Part shown: in pieces, positions 4,495 to 5,654 of the stretch | Numbering within the stretch: position 1 is the stretch's first letter | Layout of the letters: each line of letters opens with the position of its first letter | NCBI GenBank assembly: GCA_036266195.1 | Contig: DATANP010000332.1 | Location: 1-5,654, forward strand | Origin: DATMER01 sp036266195 | GTDB lineage: Bacteria > Acidobacteriota > Thermoanaerobaculia > Multivoradales > UBA5704 | DNA length: 5,654 bases | Reading direction: 5' to 3' | Position numbers and translations under genes: made by a program | The notes under the pieces: model-generated | What the model was told of the DNA's origin: nothing | The model's input: the letters and a program-made list of their open reading frames with translations, nothing else | The model's database searches: none

Positions 4495-5654
4495 ATGAGA
4501 GGGATCGTTCGCATTGCAGCCATCCTCGTGGCTTTCGGCCTTCTGAGCCACGGAGCCCGGGCTTCCCAGCGCGAGGCGGTTCTCGGCGCCAACGGCGAGC
4601 TGTACACCGTGCGGGCCGGCACCTACGGCGAGCTCTTCCCGGGCCAGATGAACGTCCCCGCCTCCAACCAGGTCCTGGCGCTGGACATCGAGAAGCCCGA
4701 CACGGACCGCATCCGCCTCGTGGTCCGGGGCACGGAAGGGCCCGATGTCGACAGCACCCCCTTCCTGCTCTACGAAGAGGCCTCGAACACCCTCTACCTG
4801 GTCTGGGAGATGCGTCTCGGAGGCGTCTTCCCGATCCTCATGCTGACCGGCTACAAGGACTCCTGGATCGCGCCGTACACGATCATCGACTACCCGTTCT
4901 CCCTCAAGACCTCGCCCCAGCTCGCCGTCACGCACGACAGCTACCAGGAAGAGGCCGAGACCGAGGGCGAGCCGCCGGTGACGCGGCAGGTCACGGTCCT
5001 CCACCTGGCCTGGGCGCAGGAGGGCGAGGCCGGCGGGGTCGAGACCTTCTACACGCCGGTCTTCCTGGAGAACGGTCACTTCCTGGGCCGCAGCCCGTCC
5101 TACCGGCTCGACGACTTCGGTCCCCCGGACGCCGCGCTCTCGCTGGCCGATACCGCGGGTACCGCGGGCACCACGACCACCATCCCGCAGCTCACCCTGC
5201 AGCGGGGCCGGGACGAGCAGACCGTCGTGGCCGCGTTCGCCTCCGGCGGCCGGCTGATGACCCTGGAGATCGGCGCGCTGCAGCCGCAGCTCGGCCGGAT
5301 CGCGGACGGAGCCCGCTCCCACATCATCGACTGGGGCGCCAAGCTCACGCCCAGCCGCCTGCCCTCGCTGGCCAAGGAAGTGAAGGCGGAGATCATCCGG
5401 CTCGGCCGCTCCTCGTTCGATCCGACGGTCCTCGAAGCCCTGGCCACCCAGGTCGAGAGCTACGTCGCCGCGGAGATTCCGAAGTCCTCGATCAAGGTCA
5501 TCGCGGACGGCGCCCGCTCGCACATCATCGACTGGGGCGCCCGGCTGACCGGCCGCGGCATGAGGAACGCCCAGTCGGCCTCGGTGACCGACATCTTCGA
5601 GGTCAACCCCATCGAGCTCGACGCCGGAGCCGACTCCGGGCTCCCCTCCCAGTT
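4495..5654 (+). CDS. Secreted protein of unknown family with a duplicated IADGARSHIIDWGA motif (cut by right edge)
   Basis: An open frame of 386 codons with no stop before the right edge. Residues 1-23 are a Sec signal peptide (MRGIVR, hydrophobic core, ARA cleavage site before S24). GAGGT at 4486-4490, overlapping the TPR stop codon, lies 4 nt before the ATG, supporting this start and operon membership. The first half of the mature chain looks beta-rich and includes NQVLALDIEKP, LLYEEASNTLYLVWEMRLGG and PFSLKTSPQLAVTHDS, which could be propeller-like blades. A short low-complexity stretch, TAGTAGTTTT, lies at about 220-229, possibly a linker. After it, IADGARSHIIDWGA occurs at 269 and again at 336, in a helical-looking, charged region. 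There are no cysteines in the visible part. I do not recognise the family. Its place behind the regulator and TPR genes suggests they control it or respond to it. Confidence 0.85.
   Translation, partial: MRGIVRIAAILVAFGLLSHGARASQREAVLGANGELYTVRAGTYGELFPGQMNVPASNQVLALDIEKPDTDRIRLVVRGTEGPDVDSTPFLLYEEASNTLYLVWEMRLGGVFPILMLTGYKDSWIAPYTIIDYPFSLKTSPQLAVTHDSYQEEAETEGEPPVTRQVTVLHLAWAQEGEAGGVETFYTPVFLENGHFLGRSPSYRLDDFGPPDAALSLADTAGTAGTTTTIPQLTLQRGRDEQTVVAAFASGGRLMTLEIGALQPQLGRIADGARSHIIDWGAKLTPSRLPSLAKEVKAEIIRLGRSSFDPTVLEALATQVESYVAAEIPKSSIKVIADGARSHIIDWGARLTGRGMRNAQSASVTDIFEVNPIELDAGADSGLPSQ
5152..5169 (+). repeat. 9-bp tandem duplication in the linker of the secreted protein
   Basis: ACCGCGGGT is followed at once by ACCGCGGGC, encoding TAG-TAG and then a threonine run. 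It marks a low-complexity linker between the beta-rich and helical parts of the protein and is a simple slippage-type repeat. Confidence 0.5.
5299..5349 (+). repeat. First copy of a 51-bp intragenic direct repeat
   Basis: These 51 bp encode IADGARSHIIDWGAKLT. They match the copy at 5500-5550 at 45 of 51 bases, and five of the six differences are at or near third positions. The encoded 17 residues differ only by K versus R. The copies start 201 bp apart, exactly 67 codons, so the unit keeps frame. Confidence 0.85.
5500..5550 (+). repeat. Second copy of a 51-bp intragenic direct repeat
   Basis: This copy encodes IADGARSHIIDWGARLT. The sequences between and after the copies are not obviously repeated, although EVKAEIIRLG between them loosely echoes ARSHIIDWG. 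Selection for the peptide motif, rather than recent DNA duplication alone, is suggested by differences falling mostly at silent positions. Confidence 0.85.

Noticed and set aside
3504..4622. A 372-codon open frame on the minus strand across the TPR gene
   Set aside because: It spans two genes with good ribosome sites and recognisable TPR repeats on the plus strand, and its own translation shows no domain or credible start.
4471..5523. A 350-codon open frame on the minus strand across the secreted-protein gene
   Set aside because: The translation is rich in Arg/Gly/Asp/Val with no motif. The plus frame has a ribosome site, a signal peptide and a protein-level repeat with silent differences.

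Overview
This window comes from a GC-rich bacterium. The best guess is an Acidobacteriota member, perhaps Thermoanaerobaculia-like. That guess rests on three things: strongly GC-ending codons, the N-terminal motif of the left-edge secreted protein (IDAVPAATLLVPYFEVD after a signal peptide), which I associate with Acidobacteriota hypothetical proteins, and an XRE-regulator/TPR-protein pair beside a secreted protein of unknown family. The lineage call is from recall of sequence style, not a search. I see no tRNA, rRNA, CRISPR array, insertion sequence or integrase.

The window splits into two divergent blocks around a 93-bp intergenic region (3079-3171). Leftward (minus strand) lie an ABC-2 type permease of the Wzm/TagG/KpsM polysaccharide-export family (2272-3078), a predicted lipoprotein with seven FG-GAP/VCBS repeats that should fold as a beta-propeller (471-2225), a 285-bp regulatory stretch (186-470), and the first 61 codons of a secreted protein running off the left edge (1-185). 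The 285-bp stretch carries a near-consensus sigma70-type promoter directed at the edge gene. About 230 nt separate the predicted start of transcription from that gene's ATG. This leader contains several inverted repeats and an almost perfect Shine-Dalgarno sequence in front of a 26-codon leader frame.

Rightward (plus strand) lie a small XRE/Cro-type regulator (3172-3567), a six-repeat TPR protein 11 nt downstream (3579-4487), and a signal-peptide-bearing protein of unknown family 7 nt further on (4495 to the right edge, incomplete). The tight spacing implies one operon. A TTGACA-N17-TACCAT promoter and a perfect 12-bp palindrome lie just upstream of the regulator.

One reading is that the DNA-binding protein and the TPR protein act as a split sensor/regulator module controlling the exported protein, and possibly the divergent permease-lipoprotein pair. 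This is inference from gene order. The permease has no ATPase partner gene in the window, which is unusual for its family.
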